64,000 nt of DNA from Prevotella sp. 10(H) (GCF_000711235.1 NZ_JOMI01000001.1:496001-560000), one strand, 5' to 3'; shown: positions 9,282 to 19,751, counted from the first letter of the stretch. The notes: generated from the sequence alone by a model not told the origin. A program made the numbers and translations.

Positions 9282-11831
9282 ATGAAAGTTTATTTAATTA
9301 CAATTCTTTGCCTGCTGTTTAGCCATGTGCTCCCTGCACAGAAAACGCAATCCGTGCCGACAATCTATGTCGACAAAAACGGAGTGATGCGCTGGTCGGA
9401 CACACGCAGCGAAGCATCGTTTTACGGGGTCAACTATACCCTGCCGTTTGCCCATGCCTACCGCGCGATGAATTATCTAAGCAAGAACCACAAAGAGGCG
9501 ATCGATAAAGATGTATATCATTTTGCGCGTCTGGAATTCAATGCATACCGCATACATGTGTGGGATGTGGAAATATCGGACAAAGACGGCAACCTTATCC
9601 AAAACGACCACCTCGACCTTCTCGATTACCTGATAGCCAAACTGAAAGAGCGCAATATAAGGATACTGATAACCACCATGACAAACTTTGGCAACGGCTA
9701 TCCCGAAAGAAACAAGGATACAGGCGCTTTTTCTTATATGTATGATAAATGCAGTATCCACAGCGACGAAAATGCTGTGAAGGCGCAGGAAAATTACATA
9801 TCTCAATTTGTGAAACATAAAAATCCTTATACACAATTATCATATACCGACGATCCTTACATTATCGGCTTCGAAATCAACAACGAACCCTGCCATGCCG
9901 GCACACCCAAGCAAACGGAAGAGTATATCAACCGCATGCTTACAGCCGTAAAAAAGGCAGGGAACACCAAGCCTGTATTTTACAACGTCAGCCACAATAT
10001 GGATCATGTACAGGCATACTTCAATACGTCCATATCGGGCACTACATATCAGTGGTATCCTATCGGCTTAGTTGCAGGACATACACGAAAAGGGAATTTC
10101 CTGCCTTATGTAGACAATTATGACATCCCGTTTTCGGGAGCGAAAGGCTTTACTAACAAAGCAAAAGCCGTATATGAATTCGATCCTGCCGATATAACCT
10201 ATTCTTATATGTTTCCGGCTATGGCGCGCACCTTCCGCTCGAACGGGCTCCAGTGGATAACACAATTTTCATACGACCCTATCGATATGGCATGGGCAAA
10301 CACCGAATATCAGACACACTTCCTCAATCTGGCATATACCCCAAATAAGGCTATCAGTATGAAGATTGCCGCCGAAGTTGCATACAGCCAGCCTATGAAC
10401 AAGAAATACGCTAAATATCCGAACGATACGGTTTTCGATCACTTCCGTGTCAGCTATGCACAGGATTTAAGCGAATATAATAACGGTGAAAAGTTCTTTT
10501 ATTCAAATAATACTACAACCCAGCCACTAAATAAGCAAAAACTGAAATCCATAGCAGGCTGCGGCAATTCGCCCCTAGTCCGCTACGAGGGAACAGGCGC
10601 CTATTTTTTTGACAGGCTTGAAGAAGGGTTGTGGAGGCTCGAGGTGATGCCCGATGCGGTACAGATAAGTGACCCTTTTGCAAAGCCTTCCTTGGATAAA
10701 GAAGTTGTAACCATAATATGGAACGAATGGAATATGGAGATTGATCTTCCCGGTTTGAGTCAGGATTTTAAGATTGAAGCTATCGACAAAGGCAATAGTG
10801 TTAACAGGTTATCAAAGGGTGTTGGGTTTCCTGTAAAACCGGGAGTATATCTTCTCTGCAATAAAGATTACAAACCTGTCAATGAGTGGAATGCATCCGC
10901 AAAGTGGAACAATATCACACTGGGCGAATACGTTGCACCGAAGGCACATGCAGGTAAGTTTTCGGTAGCACACCAGCCCGCCATTGTAGCGGAAACGGGT
11001 AAGGCACTGAAAATTACGGCGAATATTGTCGGCCCGTCATTCCCCGATTCGGTCATTATTTATACAGATAAAATCTCTTTCTGGTCGCAGAACAATCCGT
11101 ATATAAAGATGACCAGAGCTCACGGCTATACGTATGAAGCCTCTATACCCGCCGATATGATTGAAGAGGGAACATTCAGATACAATATCATAGTAAGCAA
11201 AAACGGAAAAGATATTACGTATCCCGATGCAATAGCAGGCAATCCGCTGGACTGGGATTTTTACCAGAACCGATACTACGAAAGCAGGATAACCAATGCA
11301 GATAGCCCGCTGGAACTGTTCAGCGCATCAGATAACTACGGCAGTATGGAAACATATGCCATACCCGAAACTTCGTATATCCGTAGTAAGGCCACAGGCA
11401 TGAGCAGTATAAAATATACTTTCCATATTAAAAACAAAGAAGCGCGTTTCTTCTGGAAAAAGTATATAAAAGAATATATCGTAAACCGGAAAGAATCGCT
11501 GGATAAAGTAAATGACATTTGCCTCAACCTGAAAGCGACAGATGATATAAAGAAACTGAAAATCGGCTTCGTTACTTCCGACGGATACACATATACATCC
11601 TTAATTGACCTTAATAGCAGCACTGATATGTACAGAATTCCTCTTTCAGGTCTTGTACAGGATAAAACGGTAATGCTGCCTGCGCCATATCCGGTTTTTC
11701 TCGACCGCTATTTCGTACCTCAAACGCCAATACCGTTCAACATAAAAAACATAGAAAGCCTCGTGATATCTACGATAGAAGATGTCAGTGAAAATTCATC
11801 CGTCGATATCGGAAATATCCGGCTCGAATGA
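9282..11831 (+). CDS. Clan GH-A glycoside hydrolase, possibly GH147-type exo-beta-1,4-galactosidase
   Basis: This 849-residue protein has a signal peptide (1-19, ending PAQ) without lipobox, so it is probably periplasmic. Residues about 30-370 form a clan GH-A (beta/alpha)8 barrel: the probable acid/base is Glu202 in the strand-4 motif EINNEP and the probable nucleophile is Glu299 in VYEFDPAD. Beta-rich accessory domains follow (about 430-560 and 560-849). It is the first gene of an operon with SusC (40-base gap), SusD, a SusE-like protein and a GH53 galactanase. Size, clan and context recall the GH147 beta-1,4-galactosidases of Bacteroides pectic galactan loci, but I cannot confirm the family without a search. 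A GH5-like mannanase or cellulase is the alternative. Confidence 0.7.
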   Translation: MKVYLITILCLLFSHVLPAQKTQSVPTIYVDKNGVMRWSDTRSEASFYGVNYTLPFAHAYRAMNYLSKNHKEAIDKDVYHFARLEFNAYRIHVWDVEISDKDGNLIQNDHLDLLDYLIAKLKERNIRILITTMTNFGNGYPERNKDTGAFSYMYDKCSIHSDENAVKAQENYISQFVKHKNPYTQLSYTDDPYIIGFEINNEPCHAGTPKQTEEYINRMLTAVKKAGNTKPVFYNVSHNMDHVQAYFNTSISGTTYQWYPIGLVAGHTRKGNFLPYVDNYDIPFSGAKGFTNKAKAVYEFDPADITYSYMFPAMARTFRSNGLQWITQFSYDPIDMAWANTEYQTHFLNLAYTPNKAISMKIAAEVAYSQPMNKKYAKYPNDTVFDHFRVSYAQDLSEYNNGEKFFYSNNTTTQPLNKQKLKSIAGCGNSPLVRYEGTGAYFFDRLEEGLWRLEVMPDAVQISDPFAKPSLDKEVVTIIWNEWNMEIDLPGLSQDFKIEAIDKGNSVNRLSKGVGFPVKPGVYLLCNKDYKPVNEWNASAKWNNITLGEYVAPKAHAGKFSVAHQPAIVAETGKALKITANIVGPSFPDSVIIYTDKISFWSQNNPYIKMTRAHGYTYEASIPADMIEEGTFRYNIIVSKNGKDITYPDAIAGNPLDWDFYQNRYYESRITNADSPLELFSASDNYGSMETYAIPETSYIRSKATGMSSIKYTFHIKNKEARFFWKKYIKEYIVNRKESLDKVNDICLNLKATDDIKKLKIGFVTSDGYTYTSLIDLNSSTDMYRIPLSGLVQDKTVMLPAPYPVFLDRYFVPQTPIPFNIKNIESLVISTIEDVSENSSVDIGNIRLE

Positions 11832-11871
11832 AATAATTAAAAATAGTTACCTTTAATAAAAGAATATAAAC

Positions 11872-14820
11872 ATGAAAAAGTGCAAGAAATTTATCCGGTT
11901 CCAGCTGTTGATTTTCTTATTTGTGCTACCGCTAATGGCAAATGCACAAGCTAGGAAAATAACAGGAACTGTTACAGATGAGGCCGATGAGCCGCTTATC
12001 GGGGTGGTAGTGAAAGTACCGGAAACCACGATAGGGATAACTACAGACTTAGACGGACAGTATGCGATAGAAGTGCCGGAAGGCAAGAATGAACTGGAAT
12101 TTTCTTTTCTGGGATACGAACCTCAGTTAATCACTATTACATCGGGCATTATCAATGTAAAAATGATGCCGAAATCAATGACACTCACCGATGTTGTTGT
12201 CATCGGATACGGTACGCAACGCAAAAGCGACCTCACAGGCTCGATAAGCAGCGTCAGCAGCAAGGACTTCAACGAAGGGCTTATCAGTTCACCCGAACAA
12301 CTCATCAACGGGAAGGTTTCCGGTGTGCAGATCATGTCCAACAGCGGTTCGCCCACAGGAGGAAGCACAATCCGCATACGCGGAGGGGCTTCGCTGAATG
12401 CAAGTAACGACCCGCTTATCGTCTTAGACGGTGTGCCATTGGAAAACGGAGGTATCAGCGGTAATACGGGCAATTTCCTCAGCCTGATAAATCCGGCGGA
12501 CATCGAAAGCATGACTATCCTGAAAGATGCATCGTCTACCGCCATTTACGGTTCGCGGGCATCCAACGGCGTCATCATCATAACCACTAAGAAAGGTACG
12601 GGCAGCGGTATAAAGGTGACATTCAACACGACCAACTCTATACAGACACGTACCAAAATGGCCGACATGCTCAGCCGTAACGAGTTTATAGATGTCATCA
12701 ATTCGCAGGGTACTAATGCTCAGAAAGCGCTTTTGGGAACTGCATCTACCGACTGGAACAAACAGATATTCCATTCTGCATTCGGCACCGACAATAATCT
12801 GAGCGTGGCAGGCCGCGTAGCTGAAAACTGGCCTATCCGTGTAGCCGTAGGATATTATAATCAGGACGGGCTGATACGCACCGATAATGCCGAGCGTTTT
12901 ACAGGAAGCCTCAATCTGACTCCTTCATTCTTCAACGACCACCTAAAGGTGAGCCTCAATGCGAAAGGTTCTATTAATAACAACCGCTTTGCCAATACGG
13001 GTGCGATATGGGCAGCATCGACTTTCAACCCTACCCTGCCCGTCTATTCCGGAAACAGCGAATACGGCGGCTATTGGGAAGCTATCGACAGCGACGGCAA
13101 GCCTGTGAATGCAGGTGTACGCAACCCACGCGGGATGATAGACCAGTACAAGTCGACAAGTAAGGTACAACGCTTTATCGGGAATGTGGATGTAGATTAT
13201 AAGATGCATTTCCTGCCCGAATTGAAGTACCACCTCACACTGGGTTATGATTACGCCGAAGGCAAAGGCTCTGTATACGTTCCGGCCGAAGCCGCCGAAA
13301 ACTATACCATATCGGGCAGGGATTACGATTACGGCCCGCAAAAAAACACCAACCGTTTGCTCACTACATACCTTAACTACACAAAAGATATAAAAGATAT
13401 AAAGAGCAGTATCGATGCTACTGTGGGTTACGATCATCAGTACTGGAAGAGTACAAGCCCTGCTTATGCCGAATACAATACTAAAGGGGAAGTGCAGTCA
13501 TCTATAGCTCCTACCGATCAGCGGCACGCCCTGATCTCTTACTATGCGCGTCTGAATTATACATTCGATTCGCGGTATATGCTGACCGCTACCGTAAGGG
13601 GCGACGGTACATCGCGCTTCCACGAAGATAACCGCTGGGGTACATTCCCGTCTGTTGCGCTGGCATGGAGGGTGAACGAAGAATCTTTCCTCAGGGATGT
13701 GCGCTCGCTGAGCAATCTTAAGCTACGTGCCAGCTATGGTGTCACAGGACAGCAGGAAGGTATCGGCAACTATAATTATATGCCGGTTTATACACTTAGC
13801 CAGAACGGCGCACAGGTACAATTCGGCGACCAGTGGTATTACTCTTACCGTCCTCAGGCATATGTAGAAGACCTGAAATGGGAAACGACCACATCTTGGA
13901 ATTTCGGGCTCGATTTCGGATTCCTCAAAGACAGGATAAGTGGCGCCGTGGATTTCTATACACGCAAGACCAAGGACTTGCTGGCTACAGTTCCTTCACC
14001 TGCGGGCTCGAATTTCAACAAGAACATACTGACAAATGTAGGCAATGTAGACAGCCACGGTATTGAATTTTCGCTGAATGCTACGCCTATCGATAATAAA
14101 GATTTCACATGGGATATAAGTTATAATATGACATGGCAGAAAATGAAAGTCAAAAACCTCTCGCTGGTAGACGGCGGGGCAGCAACCAACACGCTGGTAG
14201 GCCCTACTATCGACAGCTACCAGTTTCAGGTACTTTCGGAAGGATATGCACCTTATATGTTCTACGTGTATCACCAACTGTATGATGAAAACACAGGCAG
14301 GCCGATAGAAGGCGCATATGCCGATCTGGATAATAACGGCGTCATCAATTCTGCCGATCTGTATCGCTATCATTCCCCTGCACCCGATTTGATTTTCGGC
14401 CTCAGCACTTCGTTGCGCTATAAACAATGGAGCCTCGGTATGAGCTTCCGCGCCAATGTAGGCAACTATGTATACAACGGTATGGCAATGAATACGGGAG
14501 CATGGAATACTGTCAGTTACAACGACTTTCAGTTGAACAATCTCAACAGCAACTATCTGGATACAGGGTTTAAGTCGCGCCAGTATCTTTCAGATTATTA
14601 TGTAGAAAATGCATCTTTCCTGAAAATGGACAACTTGAGCCTCGGCTACAACTTCGGACGTGTACATAAATGGTTCGGGCTGAATGTCAGCGCTATGGTA
14701 CAGAACGTATTCTGCATAACAAAATACAGCGGGGTCGATCCCGAAGTTCCTAACGGAATGGACTTATCGTTCTATCCCCGTCCACGTACATATTCCATTA
14801 GCTTGGGATTCGATTTCTAA
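11872..14820 (+). CDS. SusC-like TonB-dependent transporter (galactan PUL)
   Basis: This 982-residue outer-membrane importer moves oligosaccharides into the periplasm using TonB energy. It has a signal peptide (1-25, NAQA), a CarboxypepD_reg-like domain (about 28-105, ITGTVTDEADEPLIGVVV), a TonB-box-like segment VVVIGYGTQRKSDLTG, a plug with RIRGGASLNASNDPLIVLDG and a 22-strand barrel ending in the aromatic pattern SISLGFDF. There is no STN domain, as expected for a PUL controlled by an HTCS rather than an ECF sigma factor. SusD follows after 19 bases. The predicted cargo is galacto-oligosaccharides from the GH53 enzyme. Confidence 0.95.
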   Translation: MKKCKKFIRFQLLIFLFVLPLMANAQARKITGTVTDEADEPLIGVVVKVPETTIGITTDLDGQYAIEVPEGKNELEFSFLGYEPQLITITSGIINVKMMPKSMTLTDVVVIGYGTQRKSDLTGSISSVSSKDFNEGLISSPEQLINGKVSGVQIMSNSGSPTGGSTIRIRGGASLNASNDPLIVLDGVPLENGGISGNTGNFLSLINPADIESMTILKDASSTAIYGSRASNGVIIITTKKGTGSGIKVTFNTTNSIQTRTKMADMLSRNEFIDVINSQGTNAQKALLGTASTDWNKQIFHSAFGTDNNLSVAGRVAENWPIRVAVGYYNQDGLIRTDNAERFTGSLNLTPSFFNDHLKVSLNAKGSINNNRFANTGAIWAASTFNPTLPVYSGNSEYGGYWEAIDSDGKPVNAGVRNPRGMIDQYKSTSKVQRFIGNVDVDYKMHFLPELKYHLTLGYDYAEGKGSVYVPAEAAENYTISGRDYDYGPQKNTNRLLTTYLNYTKDIKDIKSSIDATVGYDHQYWKSTSPAYAEYNTKGEVQSSIAPTDQRHALISYYARLNYTFDSRYMLTATVRGDGTSRFHEDNRWGTFPSVALAWRVNEESFLRDVRSLSNLKLRASYGVTGQQEGIGNYNYMPVYTLSQNGAQVQFGDQWYYSYRPQAYVEDLKWETTTSWNFGLDFGFLKDRISGAVDFYTRKTKDLLATVPSPAGSNFNKNILTNVGNVDSHGIEFSLNATPIDNKDFTWDISYNMTWQKMKVKNLSLVDGGAATNTLVGPTIDSYQFQVLSEGYAPYMFYVYHQLYDENTGRPIEGAYADLDNNGVINSADLYRYHSPAPDLIFGLSTSLRYKQWSLGMSFRANVGNYVYNGMAMNTGAWNTVSYNDFQLNNLNSNYLDTGFKSRQYLSDYYVENASFLKMDNLSLGYNFGRVHKWFGLNVSAMVQNVFCITKYSGVDPEVPNGMDLSFYPRPRTYSISLGFDF

Positions 14821-14839
14821 AAACTAAAAAAGACTTACA

Positions 14840-16420
14840 ATGAAAAAGATAATATATACATTCATTCTGGCAGGCATAGCAATGCTTAGTTCCTGCCTCG
14901 GCGACCTCGACCAGTTGCCGCACGTGGAAAATACATCGAAGGATGTCTATGCCGAAGCGACCAATTATAAGGCTGTACTTGCTAAATTGTACGCTGCATT
15001 TTATATTGCCGGACAGGAAAAGGGAGGAAATAACCCCGACCTCGACAGCAATAGCGGACAGGACTATATGCGCTGCTACTTCAATTTGCAGGAATGCGGA
15101 ACCGATGAACTGGCCTCAACATGGCTCGAAGGAGATAAAGTAGGCGACCTGACCTACCTTTCGTGGGATGCTAACGACCCGTGGGTATCGGATATGTATT
15201 ACCGCATATTTTATAATATCGCCCTGTGCAACGAGTTTCTGCGCAATGCCGGAGAGGAACAGATAGCAAAATTTACGGAAAGTGAGCAGGCCGATATACG
15301 CAATTACCGTGCCGAAGCACGTTTCCTGCGCGCATTCGCCTATTATCATGCGCTCGACCTGTTCCGTAATATCCCGTTTGTAACCGAGAACGATCCTGTA
15401 GGTACATTTATACCGCCAAGATATGAAGCAAAACAGGTATTCGAATTTATCGAAACCGAACTGGAACAGATAGACAATGACCTGCTTTCACGCTCCGAAT
15501 GTGAGTACGGGCGGGCGCCTAAAGCTGCAGCATATGCTCTAATGGCTAAACTGTACCTGAATGCAAAAGTATATATCAATGAAGACCGTTATTCGGACTG
15601 TATCACATACTGCAAACGTGTTATCGCCGAAGGCTATACGCTCGAACCTGAGTATCACAAACTATTCAATGCCGACAACCACAAACGCACGAATGAGATC
15701 ATCTTTGCTTTTCCTGTCGATGCTACTTATACTGTATCGTGGGGTACTACAACCTATATCGTCTGCGGAGCGGTGAGCAACACTTCCGACTATCAGAAGC
15801 CGGGCGATTACGGCGTAACAAGCGGCTGGGGTTCGTTCCGCGTACGCGGCGATATTCCGAAGCTTTTCACTAACGGCGACAAGCGGGCTATGTTCTTCAC
15901 CGAAGGGCAAACACTGGACGTAGATGTCGTTGAAAACCAAAGCAATGGCTATTTTGTAACAAAATGGACAAATCTGACCGATGCGGGCGAACAGGCATCC
16001 AACACAGCCGACGGCGGGGTAAATACCGATTTTCCGGTATTCCGTTTGGCAGATGTCTATCTGATGCTGGGAGAAGCGGTAGCACGCGGAGGTGCAGGCA
16101 GTTCCGCCACTGAAGCACTGGGATATATGAACGAAATACGGATGCGTGCCTTCGGCGACACTTACGAAACAATCGGCAAACTGAATGAAAGCCAATTAGA
16201 TGAGGAGTTCTACCTTAAAGAACGTGCACGCGAATTATACTGGGAATGTACACGCCGCACAGACCTTATCCGCTATAACAGTTTTACGACTGCCGACTAC
16301 CTGTGGCAGTGGAAAGGGGGAGAAAAAGTTGGCAGGGCTGTAGCTGATAAATACAACAACTACCCTATACCTGCAACCGATCTTACGGCAAATCCGAATT
16401 TATATAACGAAAATTACTAA
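14840..16420 (+). CDS. SusD-like glycan-binding lipoprotein (galactan PUL)
   Basis: This 526-residue surface lipoprotein caps the SusC barrel and captures glycan. It has a signal peptide with lipobox LSSC (Cys19), the N-terminal TPR-containing SusD fold (RNYRAEARFLRAFAYYHAL is the hallmark helix) and the C-terminal RagB/SusD region (FRLADVYLMLGEAVARGG, ending IPATDLTANPNLYNENY). It sits 19 bases after SusC and 21 bases before the SusE-like gene, clearly in one transcript. Confidence 0.95.
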   Translation: MKKIIYTFILAGIAMLSSCLGDLDQLPHVENTSKDVYAEATNYKAVLAKLYAAFYIAGQEKGGNNPDLDSNSGQDYMRCYFNLQECGTDELASTWLEGDKVGDLTYLSWDANDPWVSDMYYRIFYNIALCNEFLRNAGEEQIAKFTESEQADIRNYRAEARFLRAFAYYHALDLFRNIPFVTENDPVGTFIPPRYEAKQVFEFIETELEQIDNDLLSRSECEYGRAPKAAAYALMAKLYLNAKVYINEDRYSDCITYCKRVIAEGYTLEPEYHKLFNADNHKRTNEIIFAFPVDATYTVSWGTTTYIVCGAVSNTSDYQKPGDYGVTSGWGSFRVRGDIPKLFTNGDKRAMFFTEGQTLDVDVVENQSNGYFVTKWTNLTDAGEQASNTADGGVNTDFPVFRLADVYLMLGEAVARGGAGSSATEALGYMNEIRMRAFGDTYETIGKLNESQLDEEFYLKERARELYWECTRRTDLIRYNSFTTADYLWQWKGGEKVGRAVADKYNNYPIPATDLTANPNLYNENY

Positions 16421-16441
16421 TCGAGCTATAACCATTCAGAT

Positions 16442-18175
16442 ATGAAAGCAATAAACAATATATATAAAATTGGCACGTGGCTGATTTTATCACTGATGCT
16501 CATGACTGCCTGCAACGATGACGGGGACAAAATCTACCTCTCGAGCATCGAAGGAAGCGATTTTGTGGTGACCGAAAGCAATGTGAAACTTTCCAAAGAA
16601 AATTCTACCCGTGTAGTACTTTCACTGGCATGGACTAAAGACGCCTTTCTGGCTGTGAGTGACCCGTCAGTATCATCTACAGCTACAGTATCCTATTATA
16701 TACAGATTTCTACAAATCCCGATTTCAATGTCAAATCGGAGATTTATGAAGAATCTGCAACAGGATTTTCGAAAGCTTATAGCGGTGCGGAACTGAATAT
16801 TATAGCAAAAACTCTGGGTCTTGAGCCCGACAATGAAACACCGCTTTACTTCCGCATCAAGTCGGTTACAGGAGCGAATATGGACGGCCCTTATAGTGAA
16901 GTAGCCACAGTAAATGTAACATCTTACCTGATAGATATGTCAGTAGGAACAATACTCGATGCCGACAAGGCTGAAACAGGCAGGATACTTGTATCTCCCG
17001 AACTGAACGGTATCTATACCGGATTCATGGGAGCATCGGGTTGGTACAACTATTATCTGCTCGAAGGCGACGGCACTATCTGGGGTAATGACGGCGTGAG
17101 TGGCGCAGCATTCCTTATGTCGTCTGAAAACGATGATGATAAACGCTGGAATTTCTGGTTCCCGGGCATTACAGGATGCTACTTTACAGAAGTGAATACG
17201 ATAAAGAAACAATGGTCTGCCCTTCTTCTTCCGACGCTTACCGTAAGCGGGGATATACAGGCAGAGATGAATTTCGACAGGCCGACCGTGAGATGGACAG
17301 CAGTATTCAACGCCACTGAAGCTTCTACCATGAATATAAAACTGAACGCTGCCGGAAAACTATACGATTATACTACCGGAGATAGTGATGCTGCCGCAAA
17401 AGATACCCCTTTCGCCTTTTCACAAGACGGAGAGAATATAATACGGGCTGAACAGGCAGGAGATATCACCGTATCTGTACCCGAAGCCGGAACTTATACC
17501 CTTGTGGTCGACCTCAGCAATCCTCAGGCATGGACATGCACGGCAGTTAGCGGTTCCGAAGAGCCCGAGCCTGTCATCCAATATCTTTACCTGCCGGGAA
17601 TAGACGACGGTATAACCAACGCCGACTGGAACTTCGACCATTATCTGAAACTATATAATGAAAACGAATTGAAATATGCAGGAGTGATCAATGTAAATTC
17701 AAAATGGGGATACAGTATCAATACGGAAAAGGATAACTGGACAGACAGGTACAATATGGATGAGGGTGATGCCTATGCCGGAAAACTCCGGTTCAAAGGG
17801 GAAGAAAATAACATCCCTGCCCCTACTCCGGGCGTATACCTGATAGAAACTTCCATGATAAGCTTCGAATATAGCCTAACGGCCATAGGAAACCAGATAT
17901 ATGTTTTAGGGCTGCACGATGTATGGCAATTTAACACTCCGCTGACTGCAACAGCTACTGCAGGCGTATATGCGGGAAATATTACGATAAACAGCGCTTC
18001 TCCATGGGGATTTGCAATCCACCTGAAAAATGGGGATTGGGATCGCAAGTTCGGAGGTTCAGGCGGTAAATTATATTACCGCGGCGAGAATATCAAAGAC
18101 GACGCAGATCTGGCTCCGGGAACATACCTGATGACGGTAGACCTCATTAATGAAACATATAGTATCACACAATAA
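16442..18175 (+). CDS. SusE-like surface glycan-binding lipoprotein
   Basis: This 577-residue protein has a lipoprotein signal (LMTAC, about Cys24) and a SusE-type N-terminal Ig-like domain (about 40-165, TRVVLSLAWTKDAF then TVSYYIQIS). C-terminal beta-sandwich modules follow. The last two (about 375-475 and 480-577) look like tandem copies: both carry a YLPG or YVLG start, a W.FN/WNF core, GVY.G/KYAG, WG(Y/F) and a final GTYL or GVYLI strand followed by ..YS(L/I)T. SusE/SusF-like proteins hold the polymer at the cell surface and have no catalytic role. Its place between SusD and GH53 in the operon points to galactan binding. Confidence 0.85.
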   Translation: MKAINNIYKIGTWLILSLMLMTACNDDGDKIYLSSIEGSDFVVTESNVKLSKENSTRVVLSLAWTKDAFLAVSDPSVSSTATVSYYIQISTNPDFNVKSEIYEESATGFSKAYSGAELNIIAKTLGLEPDNETPLYFRIKSVTGANMDGPYSEVATVNVTSYLIDMSVGTILDADKAETGRILVSPELNGIYTGFMGASGWYNYYLLEGDGTIWGNDGVSGAAFLMSSENDDDKRWNFWFPGITGCYFTEVNTIKKQWSALLLPTLTVSGDIQAEMNFDRPTVRWTAVFNATEASTMNIKLNAAGKLYDYTTGDSDAAAKDTPFAFSQDGENIIRAEQAGDITVSVPEAGTYTLVVDLSNPQAWTCTAVSGSEEPEPVIQYLYLPGIDDGITNADWNFDHYLKLYNENELKYAGVINVNSKWGYSINTEKDNWTDRYNMDEGDAYAGKLRFKGEENNIPAPTPGVYLIETSMISFEYSLTAIGNQIYVLGLHDVWQFNTPLTATATAGVYAGNITINSASPWGFAIHLKNGDWDRKFGGSGGKLYYRGENIKDDADLAPGTYLMTVDLINETYSITQ

Positions 18176-18186
18176 CAGGAAAGACG

Positions 18187-19254
18187 ATGAAACTAAAAAA
18201 TATAATATTATCAGCGGCAATAGCTTTGTTTGCCTTTGCCTCATGCGATGACGACGATAAGCCTGTTTTCCCCGAACCACCCGTACATGAATACGATATG
18301 AGCGGATTTGCCAAAGGTGCGGATGTAAGCTGGCTCACAGAAATGGAAAAAGCAGGGAAGAAATTCTACAATGCTGAAGGTGAAGAAATGGAATGCATGA
18401 CACTCCTGCGCGACCTCGGTATCAACTCTGTCCGCCTGCGGGTGTGGGTAGATCCGAGCGACGGCTGGTGCAATACGGAAGATATGCTGATAAAAGCATG
18501 GAGGGCAAAAAATCTGGGTATGCGTATCATGGTCGACTTCCACTACAGCGATAGCTGGGCCGATCCTGCACATCAAACCAAGCCTGCAGCATGGGCCGGT
18601 CTGGAGTTCGAAGATTTGAAAAAAGCCTTGGCAGACCATACTACCGAGGCACTGACCGCACTGAAAGAAAGGGGTATAACCCCCGAATGGGTGCAGATAG
18701 GCAACGAAACCATGAACGGCATGCTGTGGGAAGACGGCAGGTTGCTTGCCAATGTTAAGAATTATGCTGAACTGAATAATGCGGGCTACGACGCAACTAA
18801 AGCGGTTTTTCCCGACGCCAAAGTAATCATTCACTTCGACCGCGGACACCGTAACGATATGTACCGCCCGCGTTTCGACGGTCTTAAAAATAACGGTGCA
18901 AAATGGGATGTGATAGGCATGTCGCTTTATCCGGGTGAGGATAACTGGCAAACACTGGTCAATGACTGTTACAATAACATGCTGGATATGGTAGAGCGAT
19001 ACGGCTCGGATGTGATGATATGCGAAATAGGCATGGAACGAAACCCGACCGAAACAGGTAAGGAGCCAACATGGCCCGAAGCTTGCAAGCAGATGCTTAC
19101 TTCGCTGATTGAGAAAACAAAGGCTGTTCCCAACGGAAAAGGCTTGGGAGTTTTCTACTGGGAACCACAATCGTACGGCAGCTGGAAAGAATATGCAAAA
19201 GGGGCGTTCGACGATTCGGGCAAACCGACGGTAGCAATGGATGCTTTCAGATAA
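18187..19254 (+). CDS. GH53 endo-beta-1,4-galactanase
   Basis: This 355-residue enzyme hydrolyses internal beta-1,4-galactosyl bonds of (arabino)galactan. It has a lipoprotein signal (FAFASC), so it probably sits on the cell surface where it supplies fragments to SusCD. The whole mature part is the GH53 barrel: GADVSWL, INSVRLRVWVDP, MRIMVDFHYSDSWADPA.Q.KP..W are family hallmarks. The probable acid/base is Glu174 in QIGNET and the probable nucleophile is Glu280 in MICEIGME. Length equals that of single-domain family members. It starts 11 bases after the SusE-like gene and is the last gene of the tight operon. Confidence 0.95.
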   Translation: MKLKNIILSAAIALFAFASCDDDDKPVFPEPPVHEYDMSGFAKGADVSWLTEMEKAGKKFYNAEGEEMECMTLLRDLGINSVRLRVWVDPSDGWCNTEDMLIKAWRAKNLGMRIMVDFHYSDSWADPAHQTKPAAWAGLEFEDLKKALADHTTEALTALKERGITPEWVQIGNETMNGMLWEDGRLLANVKNYAELNNAGYDATKAVFPDAKVIIHFDRGHRNDMYRPRFDGLKNNGAKWDVIGMSLYPGEDNWQTLVNDCYNNMLDMVERYGSDVMICEIGMERNPTETGKEPTWPEACKQMLTSLIEKTKAVPNGKGLGVFYWEPQSYGSWKEYAKGAFDDSGKPTVAMDAFR

Positions 19255-19283
19255 AAACTTTATCTATACTGTAGGTAAATCCC

Positions 19284-19313
19284 TTGCCCGTCAATGATGA
19301 AGTTGGCGGGCAA
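19284..19313 (+). other. Hairpin after the GH53 gene
   Basis: TTGCCCG (19284-19290) pairs with CGGGCAA (19307-19313), with extra pairing inside. No T-run follows on the plus strand, so it may be an RNA 3' end or a weak terminator. Confidence 0.4.
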
Positions 19314-19411
19314 AAAGTAACAATTCAAAACATGAAAAAGACGTTACTTTTGTTACCTTTTAACATTTTATGATAATTAATTATATGATCAGTACTAGAA
19401 TGTTTATATCT

Positions 19412-19731
19412 ATAAACTTTTTTCTTGATAAAAAAGTTACAAAAAATCAAGGCTGCAACCCTCGCAGACCCACCAACGGCTTAGCGGCTGAAAGTGACAT
19501 ACGGGCTATCGCCCCGTCCCTTTCTTCGCCACTTTCACCGGATGTGTCCCCTGCTGCGGGTTAAAGGCCGGAGCTGCAATGCGATGACGAGACAGCCGCT
19601 TGTCGTGCGTCAGCTTACCACGCTAGCCTTTTGGTTCGTTTTGGGCAAACAACGTTCGGCAGAGTGAAGCGGAGCCAATACCAAAATGAACATTAAAAGG
19701 AACACAAGTAATCTTCGATTGCGCGTAGTTT
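19412..19731. repeat. Intergenic repeat, shares its left half with 52960-53092 and its right end with 8731-9086
   Basis: Most of the 497-base gap between the GH53 and GH2 genes is a repeat. It begins with a perfect hairpin (AACTTTTTT, loop CTTGAT, AAAAAAGTT), then a GC-richer block almost identical over about 130 bases to 52960-53092. The last part (about 19626-19731, with GGTTCGTTTTGGGC and ending CTTCGATTGCGCGTAG) resembles the right end of the 8731-9086 element. The short ORF through it at 19370-19564 has no codon logic shared between copies and is rejected as a gene. Confidence 0.65.
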
Positions 19732-19751
19732 AAAATATAAATACATAAAAC

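Noticed and set aside
13996-14427. Minus-strand ORFs opposite SusC genes (this and similar ones)
   Set aside because: All lie within well-supported SusC coding sequence and show the composition of antisense reading.
18241-19170. 309-codon minus-strand ORF opposite the GH53 gene
   Set aside because: Antisense shadow of a highly conserved catalytic gene; the translation has no domain logic.
19332-19373. 13-codon ORF MKKTLLLLPFNIL after the GH53 gene
   Set aside because: It looks like the start of a signal peptide, perhaps a gene remnant cut by the repeat, but it is too short and has no further support.
19370-19564. ORF inside the intergenic repeat before GH2
   Set aside because: It lies in a noncoding repeat module; the copy at 52960-53092 does not keep it as a protein.
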